Source: Hevea brasiliensis
Lineage: Eukaryota; Streptophyta; Magnoliopsida; Malpighiales; Euphorbiaceae
Assembly: GCF_030052815.1 (NCBI RefSeq)
Contig: NC_079495.1
Location: forward strand, 54,104,773 to 54,168,772
Direction of reading: 5' to 3'
DNA: 64,000 nucleotides
Below, piece by piece: positions 25,289 through 35,310 of this stretch. Under the pieces are notes generated by a model. The model saw only the letters and a list, made by a program, of their open reading frames with translations. It was not told where the DNA came from and did no database searches. Position numbers and translations under genes: made by a program. Every line of letters starts with the position of its first letter. Within the stretch, counting starts at the first letter, position 1.

Positions 25289-26402
25289 GACTTGGTTCTT
25301 GCCATTTTTGGGCTTTGGTGTCTCCATAAGAATTGTAGCTCTATGTCATATTGCACTCTAGGTAAAATTTCAGGTCATTCTGAGTTGTATAGACCAAGTT
25401 ATGGTCAATTTACTAAAGCTGGACAGCTTGCACCTTTAGTGCAAAATTTGGTCAATTTTAGGTCATATTTAGTTCTGGCAGTTTTGGTACCCAAACTTGT
25501 GCAAGCTATTTGACTTTGTTCTTTCCATTTTTTTACTTGGTGTCTTCATAAGAATTGTAGGTCTATGTCTTATTGCACTCTGGGCAAAATTTCAGGTCAT
25601 TATGAGTTGTATAGACCAAGATATGGTCAATTTACTAATGCTGGACAGATTGCACCTTTAGTGCAAAATTTGGTCAATTTTAAGTCACATTTAGTTCTGG
25701 CAGTTTCGGTACCCAAATTTGTGCAAGCTCTTTGACTTGGTTCTTTCCATTTTTGGGCTTTGGTGTCTTAATAAGAATTGTAGCTCTATGTCTTATTGCA
25801 CTCTGGGAAAAATTTTAGGTCATTCTGAATTGCATAGACCAAGATATGGTCAGTTTACTAAGGCTGGACAGATTACACCGTTAGTGCAAAATTTAGTCAA
25901 TTTTAGGTCACATTTAGTTCTTGCAATTTTGCTACCTGAAATTGTACAAGCTATTTGTCTTAGTTCTTGCCTTTTTTGGGCTTTAGTGTCTACATAAGAA
26001 TTGTAGCTCTATGTCTTATTGAACTCTGGGCAAAATTTTAAGTCATTCTGAGTTGTATAGACCAAGATATGGTCAATTTACTAAAGCTGGACAGATTCCA
26101 CATATAATGCAAAATTTGGTCAATTTTAGGTCACATTTAGTTCTTGCAATTTTCCTACCAGAAATTCTGCAAGCTATTTGACTTGGTTCTTTCCATTTTT
26201 GGGCTTTGGTGTCTTCATTAGAATTGTAACTCTATGTCTTATTGCAGTCTGGGCAAAATTTCAGGTCATTCTGAGTTGTATAGACCAAGACATGGTCAAT
26301 TGACTAAAGCTGGACAGATTGCACCTTTAGTGCAAAATTTGATCAATTTTAGGTCACATTTAGTTCTGGCAGTTTTGGCACCCAAACTTGTGCAAGCTAT
26401 TT
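25289..26402 (+). repeat. HOR unit 2 of the core (A-B-C-D-E)
   Basis: A (25289-25511) has tgtctccataag and gacagcttgcac. B (25512-25733) has ttttttacttgg and gtaggtctatg. C is 25734-25956. D (25957-26179) ends with a C-like cttgcaattttcctacc instead of its usual end, a small conversion-like patch. E is 26180-26402. Otherwise the unit is nearly identical to units 1, 3 and 7 and to the copy at 36425. Confidence 0.88.
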
Positions 26403-27516
26403 GACTTGGTTCTTGCCATTTTTGGGCTTTGGTGTCTCCATAAGAATTGTAGCTCTATGTCATATTGCACTCTAGGTAAAATTTCAGGTCATTCTGAGTT
26501 GTATAGACCAAGTTATGGTCAATTTACTAAAGCTGGACAGCTTGCAGCTTTAGTGCAAAATTTGGTCAATTTTAGGTCATATTTAGTTCTGGCAGTTTTG
26601 GTACCCAAACTTGTGCAAGCTATTTGACTTGGTTCTTTCCATTTTTTTACTTGGTGTCTTCATAAGAATTATAGCTCTATGTCTTATTGCACTCTGGGCA
26701 AAATTTCAGGCCATTCTGAGTTGTATAGACCAAGATATGGTCAATTTACTAATGCTGGACAGATTGCACCTTTAGTGCAAAATTTGGTCAATTTTAAGTC
26801 ACATTTAGTTCTGGCAGTTTCGGTACCCAAATTTGTGCAAGCTATTTGACTTGGTTCTTTCCATTTTTGGGCTTTGGTGTCTTAATAAGAATTGTAGCTC
26901 TATGTCTTATTGCACTCTGGGCAAAATTTCAGGTCATTCTGAATTGCATAGACCAAGATATGGTCAGTTTACTAAGGCTGGACAGATTACACCGTTAGTG
27001 CAAAATTTGGTCAATTTTAGGTCACATTTAGTTCTTGCAATTTTGCTACCTGAAATAGTGCAAGCTATTTGTCCTAGTTCTTGCCTTTATTGGGCTTTAG
27101 TGTCTTCACAAGAATTGTAGCTCTATGTCTTATTGAACTCTGGGCAAAATTTTAAGTCATTCTGAGTTGTATAGACCAAGATATGGTCAATTTACTAAAG
27201 CTGGACAGATTCCACATATAATGCAAAATTTGGTCAATTTTAGGTCACATTTAGTTCTGGCAGTTTTGGTACCAGAAATTGTGCAAGCTATTTGACTTGG
27301 TTCTTTCCATTTTTGGGCTTTGGTGTCTTCATTAGAATTGTAACTCTATGTCTTATTGCAGTCTGGGCAAAATTTCAGGTCATTCTGAGTTGTATAGACC
27401 AAGACATGGTCAATTGACTAAAGCTGGACAGATTGCACCTTTAGTGCAAAATTTGATCAATTTTAGGTGACATTTAGTTCTGGCAGTTTTGGCACCCAAA
27501 CTTGTGCAAGCTATTT
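26403..27516 (+). repeat. HOR unit 3 of the core (A-B-C-D-E)
   Basis: A has gacagcttgcagc, a private C-to-G change. D starts at 27071 with the variant opening gtcctagttcttgcc and tttattgggc plus gtcttcacaag. That opening recurs at about 28185, 46656 and 47773. This D variant therefore marks a sub-lineage shared between the core and the 46-48 kb region. Confidence 0.88.
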
Positions 27517-28630
27517 GACTTGGTTCTTGCTATTTTTGGGCTTTGGTGTCTCCATAAGAAATGTAGCTCTATGTCATATTGCACTCTAGGTAAAATTTCA
27601 GGTCATTCTGAGTTGTATAGACCAAGTTATGGTCAATTTACTAAAGCTGGACAGCTTGCACCTTTAGTGCAAAATTTGGTCAATTTTAGGTCATATTTAG
27701 TTCTGGCAGTTTTGGTACCCAAACTTGTGCAAGCTATTTGACTTGGTTCTTTCCATTTTTTTACTTGGTGTCTTCATAAGAATTGTAGCTCTATGTCTTA
27801 TTGCACTCTGGGCAAAATTTCAGGTCATTCTGAGTTTTATAGACCAAGATATGGTCAATTTACTAATGCTGGACAGATTGCACCTTTAGTGCAAAATTTT
27901 GTCAATTTTAAGTCACATTTAGTTCTGGCAGTTTCGGTACCCAAATTTGTGCAAGCTATTTGACTTGGTTCTTTCCATTTTTGGGCTTTGGTGTCTTAAT
28001 AAGAATTGTAGCTCTATGTCTTATTGCACTCTGGGCAAAATTTCAGGTCATTCTGGGTTGTATAGACCAAGATATGGTCAGTTTACTAAGGCTGGACAGA
28101 TTTCACTGTTAGTGCAAAATTTGGTCAATTTTAGGTCACATTTAGTTCTTGCAATTTTGCTACCTGAAATAGTGCAAGCTATTTGTCCTAGTTCTTGCCT
28201 TTATTGGGCTTTAGTGTCTTCACAAGAATTGTAGCTCTATGTCTTATTGAACTCTGGGCAAAATTTTAAGTCATTCTGAGTTGTATAGACCAAGATATGG
28301 TCAATTTACTAAAGCTGAACAGATTCCACATATGGTGCAAAATTTGGTCATTTTTAGGTCACTTTTAGTTCTGGCAGTTTTGGTGCCCGAAATTGTGCAA
28401 GCTATTTTACTTGGTTCTTGCCATTTTTGGGCTTTAGTGTATTCATTAGAATTGTAGCTCTATGTTTTATTACACTCAGGGCAAAATTTCAGGTCATTCC
28501 GTGTTGTATAGACCAAGATATGTTCAATTTACTAAAGCTGGACAGATTTCACATTTAGTGCAAAATTTGGACAATTTTAGGTCACATTTAGTTCTGGCAG
28601 TTTTGGCACCCAAACTTGTGTAAGCTATTT
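27517..28630 (+). repeat. HOR unit 4 of the core, younger first half and older second half
   Basis: A, B and C are of the young subtype, with gacagcttgcac in A, ttttttacttgg in B and cagtttactaaggctgg in C. In D the 3' half switches to the older D type (gaacagattccacatatgg and ggtgcccgaaattg). E is an older copy with gtgtattcattag and acactcaggg. The switch point lies inside D, at about 28300. Confidence 0.85.
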
Positions 28631-28690
28631 GACTTGGTTCTTGCCATTTTTGAGCTTTGGTGTCTACATAGGAATTGTAGCTCTATGTCA

Positions 28691-28802
28691 TATTGCACTC
28701 TAGGCAAAATTTCAGGTCATTCTGAGTTGTATAGACCAAGTTATGGTCAATTTACTAAAGCTGGACAGATTGCACCTTTAGTGCAAAATTTGGTCAATTT
28801 TA
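28691..28802 (+). repeat. Internal duplication within the monomer (example in type A)
   Basis: Unit positions about 61-96 (28691-28726) and 138-172 (28768-28802) align. Both contain attgcac, then gcaaaattt, then ggtca, in the same order. The offset is 77-79 bp, with two small indels. The pattern is present in the consensus and in most copies of every class except where D has attccac. A third related segment around the monomer junction is possible but weak. Confidence 0.6.
28770..28786. repeat. Conserved short dyad (example), 6-bp arms and 5-bp loop
   Basis: TTGCACctttaGTGCAA is a perfect inverted repeat at unit positions 140-156. It is present in most monomers of classes A, B, C and E and is usually broken in D (attccacatatagtgc). 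Further copies of the arms, TTGCAC at position 63 and GTGCAA at 211, give longer-range dyads in each monomer. A function is not shown. Such dyads can favour cruciforms or bind a dimeric protein. Confidence 0.7.
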
Positions 28803-28807
28803 GGTCA
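28791..28807 (+). other. Direct half-site pair TGGTCA-N5-AGGTCA (example)
   Basis: TGGTCAattttAGGTCA lies at unit positions 161-177 in most monomers. Further ggtca words lie near positions 85 and 115. AGGTCA is the known half-site of animal nuclear receptors, and a 5-bp-spaced direct repeat is the classic DR5 layout, though the first half-site here has T in place of A/G. The repeat may equally be a remnant of the monomer's internal duplications. Binding is only a possibility. Confidence 0.35.
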
Positions 28808-28853
28808 TATTTAGTTCTGGCAGTTTTGGTACCCAAACTTGTGCAAGCTATTT

Positions 28854-29075
28854 GACTTGGTTCTTTCCATTTTTTGGCTTGGTGTCTTCATAAGAATTGT
28901 AGCTCTATGTCTTATTGCACTCTGGGCAAAATTTTAGGTCATTCTGAGTTGTATAGACCAAGATATGGTCAATTTACTAAAGCTGGACAGATTGCACCTT
29001 TAGTGCAAAATTTGGTCAATTTTAAGTCACATTTAGTTCTGGCAGTTTCGGTACCCGAATTTGTGCAAGCTATTT
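28854..29075 (+). repeat. Type B monomer (222 bp)
   Basis: Class B is one base shorter through the opening ttctttccattttttggc then ttggtgtcttcataag. It often has ggcaaaattttaggtc. It ends aagtcac or aactcac, then gcagtttcggtacccgaatt, which introduces a second CpG. The B length explains why the HOR is 1,114 and not 1,115 bp. Confidence 0.85.
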
Positions 29076-29298
29076 GACTTGGTTCTTTCCATTTTTGGGC
29101 TTTGGTGTCTTAATAAGAATTGTAGCTCTATGTCTTATTGCACTCTGGGCAAAATTTCAGGTCATTCTGAGTTGTATAGACCAAGATATGGTCAATTTAC
29201 TAAAGCTGGACAGATTGCACCTTTAGTGCAAAATTTGGTCAATTTTAGGTCACATTTAGTTCTTGCAATTTTGCTACCCGAAATTGTACAAGCTATTT
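29076..29298 (+). repeat. Type C monomer (223 bp)
   Basis: Class C is recognised by ttctttccatttttgggc and gtcttaataag (the ttaat being diagnostic). Its 3' end is gcaattttgctacccgaaat then gtacaag or gtaaaag. Confidence 0.85.
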
Positions 29299-29521
29299 GA
29301 CTTAGTTCTTGCCTTTTTTGGGCTTTGGTGTCTTCATAAGAATTGTAGCTCTATGTCTTATTGTACTCTGGGCAAAATTTTAGGTCATTCTGAGTTGTAT
29401 AGACCAAGATATGGTCAATTTACTAAAGCTGAACAGATTCCACATATAGTGCAAAATTTGGTCAATTTTAGGTCACTTTTAGTTCTGGCAGTTTTGGTGC
29501 CCGAAATTGTGCAAGCTATTT
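29299..29521 (+). repeat. Type D monomer (223 bp)
   Basis: Class D opens gacttagttcttgcc then ttttttgggc. It has attgtactctgggc, then agctgaacagattcc, cacatatagtgc, cacttttagttctggc and ggtgcccgaaattg. The change of attgcacc to attccaca removes the left arm of the dyad present in the other classes. Confidence 0.85.
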
Positions 29522-29744
29522 GACTTGGTTCTTGCCATTTTTGGGCTTTGGTGTCTTCATTAGAATTGTAGCTCTATGTCTTATTGCACTCTGGGCAAAA
29601 TTTCAGGTCATTCTGAGTTGTATAGACCAAGACATGGTCAATTTACTAAAGCTGGACAGATTGCACCTTTAGTGCAAAATTTGGTCAATTTTAGGTCACA
29701 TTTAGTTCTGGCAGTTTTGGCACCCAAACTTGTGCAAGCTATTT
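29522..29744 (+). repeat. Type E monomer (223 bp)
   Basis: Class E has gtcttcattag, gaccaagacatgg and the 3' end gttttggcacccaaacttg. In many E copies the sixth word is ctttagtgtc instead of ctttggtgtc. After E the cycle returns to A. Confidence 0.85.
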
Positions 29745-30858
29745 GACTTGGTTCTTGCCATTTTTGGGCTTTGGTGTCTTCATAAGAATTGTAGCTCTAT
29801 GTCATATTGCACTCTGGGCAAAATTTCAGGTCATTCTGAGTTGTATAGACCAAGTTATTGTCAATTTACTAAAGCTGGACAGATTGCACCTTTAGTGCAA
29901 AATTTGGTCAATTTTAGGTCATATTTAGTTCTGGCAGTTTTGGTACCCAAACTTGTGCAAGCTATTTGACTTGGTTCTTTCCATTTTTTTACTTGGTGTC
30001 TTCATAAGAATTGTAGGTCTATGTCTTATTGCACTCTGGGCAAAATACCAGGTCATTCTGAGTTGTATAGACCAAGATATGGTCAACTTACAAATGCTGG
30101 ACAGATTGCACCATTAGGGCAAAATTTGGTCAATTTTATGTCACATTTAGTTCTGGCAGTTTCGGTACCCAAATTTGTGCAAGCTATTTGACTTGGTTCT
30201 TTCCATTTTTGGGCTTTGGTGTCTTAATAAGAATTGTAGCTCTATGTCTTATTGCACTCTGGGCAAAATTTCAGGTCATTCTGGGTTGTATAGACCAAGA
30301 TATGGTCAGTTTACTAAGGCTGGACAGATTGCACCTTTAGTGCAAAATTAGATCAATTTTAGGTCACATTTAGTTCTTTCAATTTTGCTACCTGAAATTG
30401 TACAAGCTATTTCACTTAGTTCTTGCCATTTTTGGGCTTTAGTGTCTTCATAAGAATTGTAGCTCTATGTCTTATTGAACTCTGGGCAAAATTTTAAGTC
30501 ATTCTGAGTTGTATAGACCAAGATATGGTCAATTTACTAAAGCTGGACAGATTCCACATATAATGCAAAATTTGGTCAATTTTAGGTCACATTTAGTTCT
30601 GGCAGTTTTGGTACCAGAAATTGTGCAAGCTATTTGACTTGGTTCTTTCCATTTTTGGGCTTTGGTGTCTTCATTAGAATTGTAACTCTATGTCTTATTG
30701 CAGTCTGGGCAAAATTTCTGGTCATTCTCAGTTGTATAGACCAAGACATGGTCAATTTACTAAAGCTGGACAGATTGCACCTTTAGTGCAAAATTTGGTC
30801 AATTTTAGGTCATATTTAGTTCTGGCAGTTTTCGTACCCAAACTTGTGCAAGCTATTT
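29745..30858 (+). repeat. HOR unit 6 of the core (A-B-C-D-E)
   Basis: A has gaccaagttattgtc and no cttgcac change, so it is a different A subtype. B is young (ttttttacttgg) but has the private words aaaataccaggtc and caacttacaaatgc. C has cagtttactaaggctgg and gcaaaattagatcaa. D opens tttcacttagttcttgcc, shared with the D copy near 34866. E has attgcagtctggg and tttctggtcattctcag, shared with the E copy near 37316. Confidence 0.85.
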
Positions 30859-31971
30859 GACTTGGTTCTTGCCATTTTTGGGCTTTGGTGTCTGCATAAG
30901 AATTGTAGCTCTATGTCATATTGCACTCTAGGTAAAATTTCAGGTCATTCTGAGTTGTATAGACCAAGTTATGGTCAATTTACTAAAGCTGGACAGCTTG
31001 CACCTTTAGTGCAAAATTTGGTCAATTTTAGGTCATATTTAGTTCTGGCAGTTTTGGTACCCAAACTTGTGCAAGCTATTTGACTTGGTTCTTTCCATTT
31101 TTTTACTTGGTGTCTTCATAAGAATTGTAGGTCTATGTCTTATTGCACTCTGGGCAAAATTTCAGGTCATTCTGAGTTGTATAGACCAAGATATGGTCAA
31201 TTTACTAATGCTGGACAGATTGCACCTTTAGTGCAAAATTTGGTCAATTTTAAGTCACATTTAGTTCTGGCAGTTTCGGTACCCAAATTTGTGCAAGCTA
31301 TTTGACTTGGTTCTTTCCATTTTTGGGCTTTGGTGTCTTAATAAGAATTGTAGCTCTATGTCTTATTGCACTCTGGGCAAAATTTCAGGTCATTCTGAGT
31401 TGTATAGACCAAGATATGGTCAATTTACTAATGCTGGACAGATTGCACCTTTAGTGCAAAATTTGGTCAATTTTAAGTCACATTTAGTTCTTGCAATTTT
31501 GCTACCTGAAATTGTACAAGCTATTTGTCTTAGTTCTTGCCTTTTTTGGGCTTTAGTGTCTTCATAAGAATTGTAGCTCTATGTCTTATTGAACTCTGGG
31601 CAAAATTTTAAGTCATTCTGAGTTGTATAGACCAAGATATGGTCAATTTACTAAAGCTGGACAGATTCCACATATAATGCAAAATTTCGTCAATTTTAGG
31701 TCACCTTTAGTTCTGGCAGTTTTGGTACCAGAAATTGTGCAAGCTATTTGACTTGGTTCTTTCCATTTTTGGGCTTTGGTGTCTTCATTAGAATTGTAAC
31801 TCTATGTCTTATTGCAGTCTAGGCAAAATTTCTGGTCATTCTGAGTTGTATAGACCAAGACATGGTCAATTTACTAAAGTCGACAGATTGCACCTTTAGT
31901 GCAAAATTTGGTCAATTTTTGGTCACATTTAGTTCTGGCAGTTTTGGCACCCAAACTTGTCCAAGCTTTGT
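30859..31971 (+). repeat. HOR unit 7 of the core (A-B-C-D-E)
   Basis: A has tgtctgcataag and gacagcttgcac. B is young. C has tttactaatgctgg and an aagtcac patch normally seen in B. D has attgaactctgggc. E has attgcagtctaggc and aaagtcgacag, and ends in the unusual junction cttgtccaagctttgtgact. That junction recurs once more, at about 63560. The unit is 1,113 bp. Confidence 0.85.
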
Positions 31972-33084
31972 GACTTTGTTCTTGCCTTTTTTGGGTTTTG
32001 GTGTCTTCATAAGAATTGTAGCTCTATGTCTTGTTGTACTCTGGGCAAAATTTCAGGTCATTCTGAATTGTATAGACCAAGTTATGGTCAATTTACAAAA
32101 GCTAGACAGATTGCACCTTTAGTGCAAAATTTTGTCAATTTTAGGTCATATTTAGTTCTGGCAGCTTTGGTACCCAAACTTGTGCAAGCTATTTGACTTG
32201 GTTCTTTCCATTTTTTGGCTTGGTGTCTTCATAAGAATTGTAGCTCTATGTCTTATTGCACTCTGGGCAAAATTTTAGGTCATTCTAAGTTGTACAGACC
32301 AAGATATGGTCAATTTACTAAAGCTAGACAGATTTCACCTTTAGTGCAAAATTTGGTCAATTTTAACTCACATTTAGTTCTGGCAGTTTCAGTACCCGAA
32401 TTTCTGCAAGTTATTTGACTTGTTTTTTTCCATTTTTGAGCTTTGGTGTCTTAATAAGAATTGTAGCTCTATGTCTTATTGCACTGTGGGCAAAATTTCA
32501 GGTCATTCTGAGTTGTATAGACCAAGATATGGTCAATTTACTAAAGCTGGACAGATTGCACCTTTAGTGCAAAATTTGGTCAGTTTTAGGTCACATTTAG
32601 TTCTTGCAATTTTGCTACCCGAAATTGTAAAAGCTATTTGACTTAGTTCTTGCCTTTTTTCGGCTTTGGTGACTTCATAAGAATTGTAGCTCTATGTCTT
32701 ATTGTACTCTGGGCAAAATTTCAAGTCATTCTGAGTTGAATAGACCAAGATATGGTCAATTTACTAAAGCTGAACAGATTCCACATATAGTGCAAAATTT
32801 GGTCAATTTTAGGTCATATATACTTCTGGCAGTTTTGGTACCCGAACTTGTGCAAGCTATTTGACTTGGTTCTTTCCATTTTTTGGCTTGGTGTCTTCAT
32901 AAGAATTGTAGCTCTATGTCTTAATGCACTCTGGGCAAAATTTCAAGTCATTTTGAGTTGTATAGACTAAGAAATGGTCAATTTACTAAAGCTGGACAGA
33001 TTGCAGCTTTAGTGTAAGATTTGGTCAATTTTAGGTCACATTTAGTTCTGGCAGTTTTGGCACGCAAACTTTTGCAAGCTATTT
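31972..33084 (+). repeat. One HOR length with disturbed order (D/A, B, C, D, B)
   Basis: Starts are near 31972, 32195, 32417, 32640 and 32863. The total of 1,113 bp equals one HOR although the class order is wrong, so the array stays in HOR phase across it. The first copy has the private start gtgactttgttcttgcc and tcttgttgtactctg. The C copy starts gacttgtttttttcc. Both features recur at 63573 and 63796. Confidence 0.75.
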
Positions 33085-34196
33085 GACTTGGTTCTTGCAA
33101 TTTTTACACTTTGGTGTCTACGTAATAATTGTAGCTCTGTCATATTGCACTCTGGGCAAAATATCAGGTCACTCTGAGTTGTGTAGACCAAGTTACTGTC
33201 AATTTACTAAAGCTGGACAGATTGCACCTTTAGTGCAAAATTTGGTCAATATTAGGTCATATTTAGTTCTGGCAGTTTAGGTACCCGAACTTGTGCAAGC
33301 TATTTGACTAGGTTCTTTCCATTTTTTGGCTTGGTGTCTTCATAAGAATTGTAACTCTATGTCTTATTGCACACTGGGCAAAATTTCAGGTCATTCAGAG
33401 CTGTATAGACCACGATATAGTCAATTTACTAAAGTTGGACAGATTGCACCTTTAGTGCAAAATTTGCTCAATTTTATGTCACATTTAGTTCTGGCAGTTT
33501 CGGTACCTGAAATTGTGCAAGCTATTTGACTTGGTTCTTTCCATTTTTGGGCTTTGGTGTCTTAATAAGAATTGTAGCTCTATGTCTTATTGCACTCTGG
33601 GCAAAATTTCAGGTCATTCTGAGTTGTATGGACCAAGATATGGTCAATTAACTAAAGGTGGACAGATTGCACCTTTAGTGCAAAATTTGGTCAATTTTAG
33701 GTCATATTTAGTTCTTGCAATTTTGCTACCCGAAAATTGTACAAGCTATTTGACTTAGTTCTTTCCTTTTTTGGGATTTGGTGTCTTCATAAGAAATGTA
33801 GCTCTATGTCTTATTGTACTCTGGGCAAAATTTAGGTCATTCTGAGTTGTGTAGACCACGATATGGTCAATTTACTAAAGCTGAACAGATTCCACATATA
33901 GTGCAAAATTTGGTCAATTTTAGGTCACTTTTAGTTCTGGCAATTTTGGTGCCCGAAACTGTGCAAGCTATTTGACGTGGTTCTTGCCATTTTTGGGCTT
34001 TGGTGTCTTCAATAGAATTGTAGCTCTATGTCTTATTGCACTCTGGGCAAAATTTCAGGTCATTCTGAGTTGTATAGACCATGATATGGTCAATTTACTA
34101 AAGCTGGACAGATTGCACCTTTAGTGCAAAACTTGGTTAATTTGAGGTCACATTTAGCTCTGCCAGTTTTGGCACCAAAACTTGTGCAAGCAATTT
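33085..34196 (+). repeat. HOR unit with private-variant B, C, D and E
   Basis: A has ttcttgcaatttttacac and a three-base loss near gtagctctgtcat. B (about 33308) opens gactaggttctttcc and has cacactgggc, cattcagagctg and tttgctcaattttatg. C has gtatggaccaag and aactaaaggtgg. D lost one base in gcaaaatttaggtc and has gtgtagaccacg. E has gacgtggttcttgcc and gtcttcaatag. The B and C variants recur at 60.0-60.4 kb, and the B, D and E variants at 13.3-14.2 kb. Confidence 0.8.
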
Positions 34197-35310
34197 GACT
34201 TGGTTCTTGCCATTTTTGGGCTTTGGTGTCCATATAAGAATTGTAGCTCTATGTCATATTGCACTCTTGGTAAATTTTCAGGTCATTCTGAGTTGTATAG
34301 ACCAAGTTATGGTCAATTTACTAAAGCTGGATAGATTGCACCTTTAGTGCAAAATTTGGTCAATTTTAGGTCATATTAAGTTATGGCAACTTTGGTACCC
34401 GAACTTGTGCAAGCTATTTGACTTGGTTCTTTCCTTTTTTTGGCTTGGTGTCTTCATAAGAATTGTAGCTCTATGTCTTATTGCACTCTGGGCAAAATTT
34501 TAGGTCATTCTGAGTTGTATAGACCAAGATATGGTCAATTTACTAAAGCTGGGCAGATTGCACCTTTAGGGCAAATTTTGGTCAATTTTAACTCACATTT
34601 AGTTCTGGCAGTTTGCGTACCCAAATTTGTGCAAGCTATTTGACTTGGTTCTTTCCATTTTTTGGCTTTGGTGTCTTAATAAGAATTGTAGCTTTATGTC
34701 TTATTGCACTGTGGGAAAAATTTCAGGTTATTCTTAGTTGTATAGACCAAGATATGGTCAATTTACTAAAGCTGGACAGATTGCACCTTTAGTGCAAAAT
34801 TAGATCAATTTTAGGTCACATTTAGTTCTTTCAATTTTGCTACCTGAAATTGTACAAGCTATTTCACTTAGTTCTTGCCATTTTTGGGCTTTAGTGTCTT
34901 CATAAGAATTGTAGCTCTATGTCTTATTGTACTCTGGGCAAAATTTCAGGTCATTCTGAGTTGAATAGACCAAGATATGGTCAATTTACTAAAGCTGAAC
35001 AGATTCCACATATAGCGCAAAACTTGGTCCATTTTAGGTCACAATTTGTTCTGGCAGCTTTGGTACCCAAATTTGTGCAAGCTATTTGACTTGGTTCTTG
35101 CCATTTTTGGGCTTTGGTGTCTTCATTAGAATTGTAGCTCCATGTCGTATTGCACTCTGGGCAAAATTTCAGGTCATTCTGAGTTGTATAGACCAAGTTA
35201 CTGTCAATTTACTAAAGCTGGACAGATTGCACCTTTAGTGCAAAATTTGGTCAATATTAGGTCATATTTAGTTCTGGCAGTTTTGGTACCCGAACTTGTG
35301 CAAGCAATTT
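34197..35310 (+). repeat. HOR unit, A-B-C-D-E, older subtype
   Basis: A has tgtccatataag, cactcttggtaaattttc and gctggatagattgc. The latter words recur in the A copy near 62023. D opens tttcacttagttcttgcc, as in core unit 6. E has gtagctccatgtcg and gaccaagttactgtc. The order is normal and no insert is present. Confidence 0.8.

Larger units (their letters stand above)
28631..28853 (+). repeat. Type A monomer (223 bp)
   Basis: Class A words are ttcttgccattttt, tgtctacgtagg here (most copies tgtctNcataag), catattgcac, gaccaagttatgg and catatttagttctggc. The fourth base of tgtctN varies among A copies (a, c, g or t) and gives useful subfamily markers. Ends are ggtaccc followed by gaacttgtgc or aaacttgtgc. 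Confidence 0.85.
28631..29744 (+). repeat. HOR unit 5 of the core, ancestral-type reference copy
   Basis: A is 28631-28853, B 28854-29075, C 29076-29298, D 29299-29521 and E 29522-29744. B, C, D and E carry the standard words found throughout the array (ttttttggcttgg, gtcttaataag, ttcttgccttttttgggc, gtcttcattag) rather than the young-subtype words. I use this unit as the type copy because all five classes are complete and unrearranged. Confidence 0.9.
24175..31971 (+). repeat. Homogenised HOR core: seven consecutive 5-monomer units
   Basis: A-class starts fall at 24175, 25289, 26403, 27517, 28631, 29745 and 30859, six successive steps of exactly 1,114 bp. The next unit-like boundary is at 31972. 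Inside each unit the order is A (223), B (222), C (223), D (223), E (223). A younger subtype is marked by gacagcttgcac in A, ttttttacttgg in B, cagtttactaaggctgg in C, attgaactctgggc in D, and attgcagtctggg with caattgactaaag in E. Copies differ by a handful of substitutions. This is the clearest HOR in the window. Confidence 0.92.

Noticed and set aside
28631..29744. Intrinsically curved DNA from phased A-tracts (ttttt near position 18, aaaattt near 76 and 155)
   Set aside because: A-tracts exist, but their spacing is not clearly a multiple of the helical repeat, and I cannot compute curvature here.
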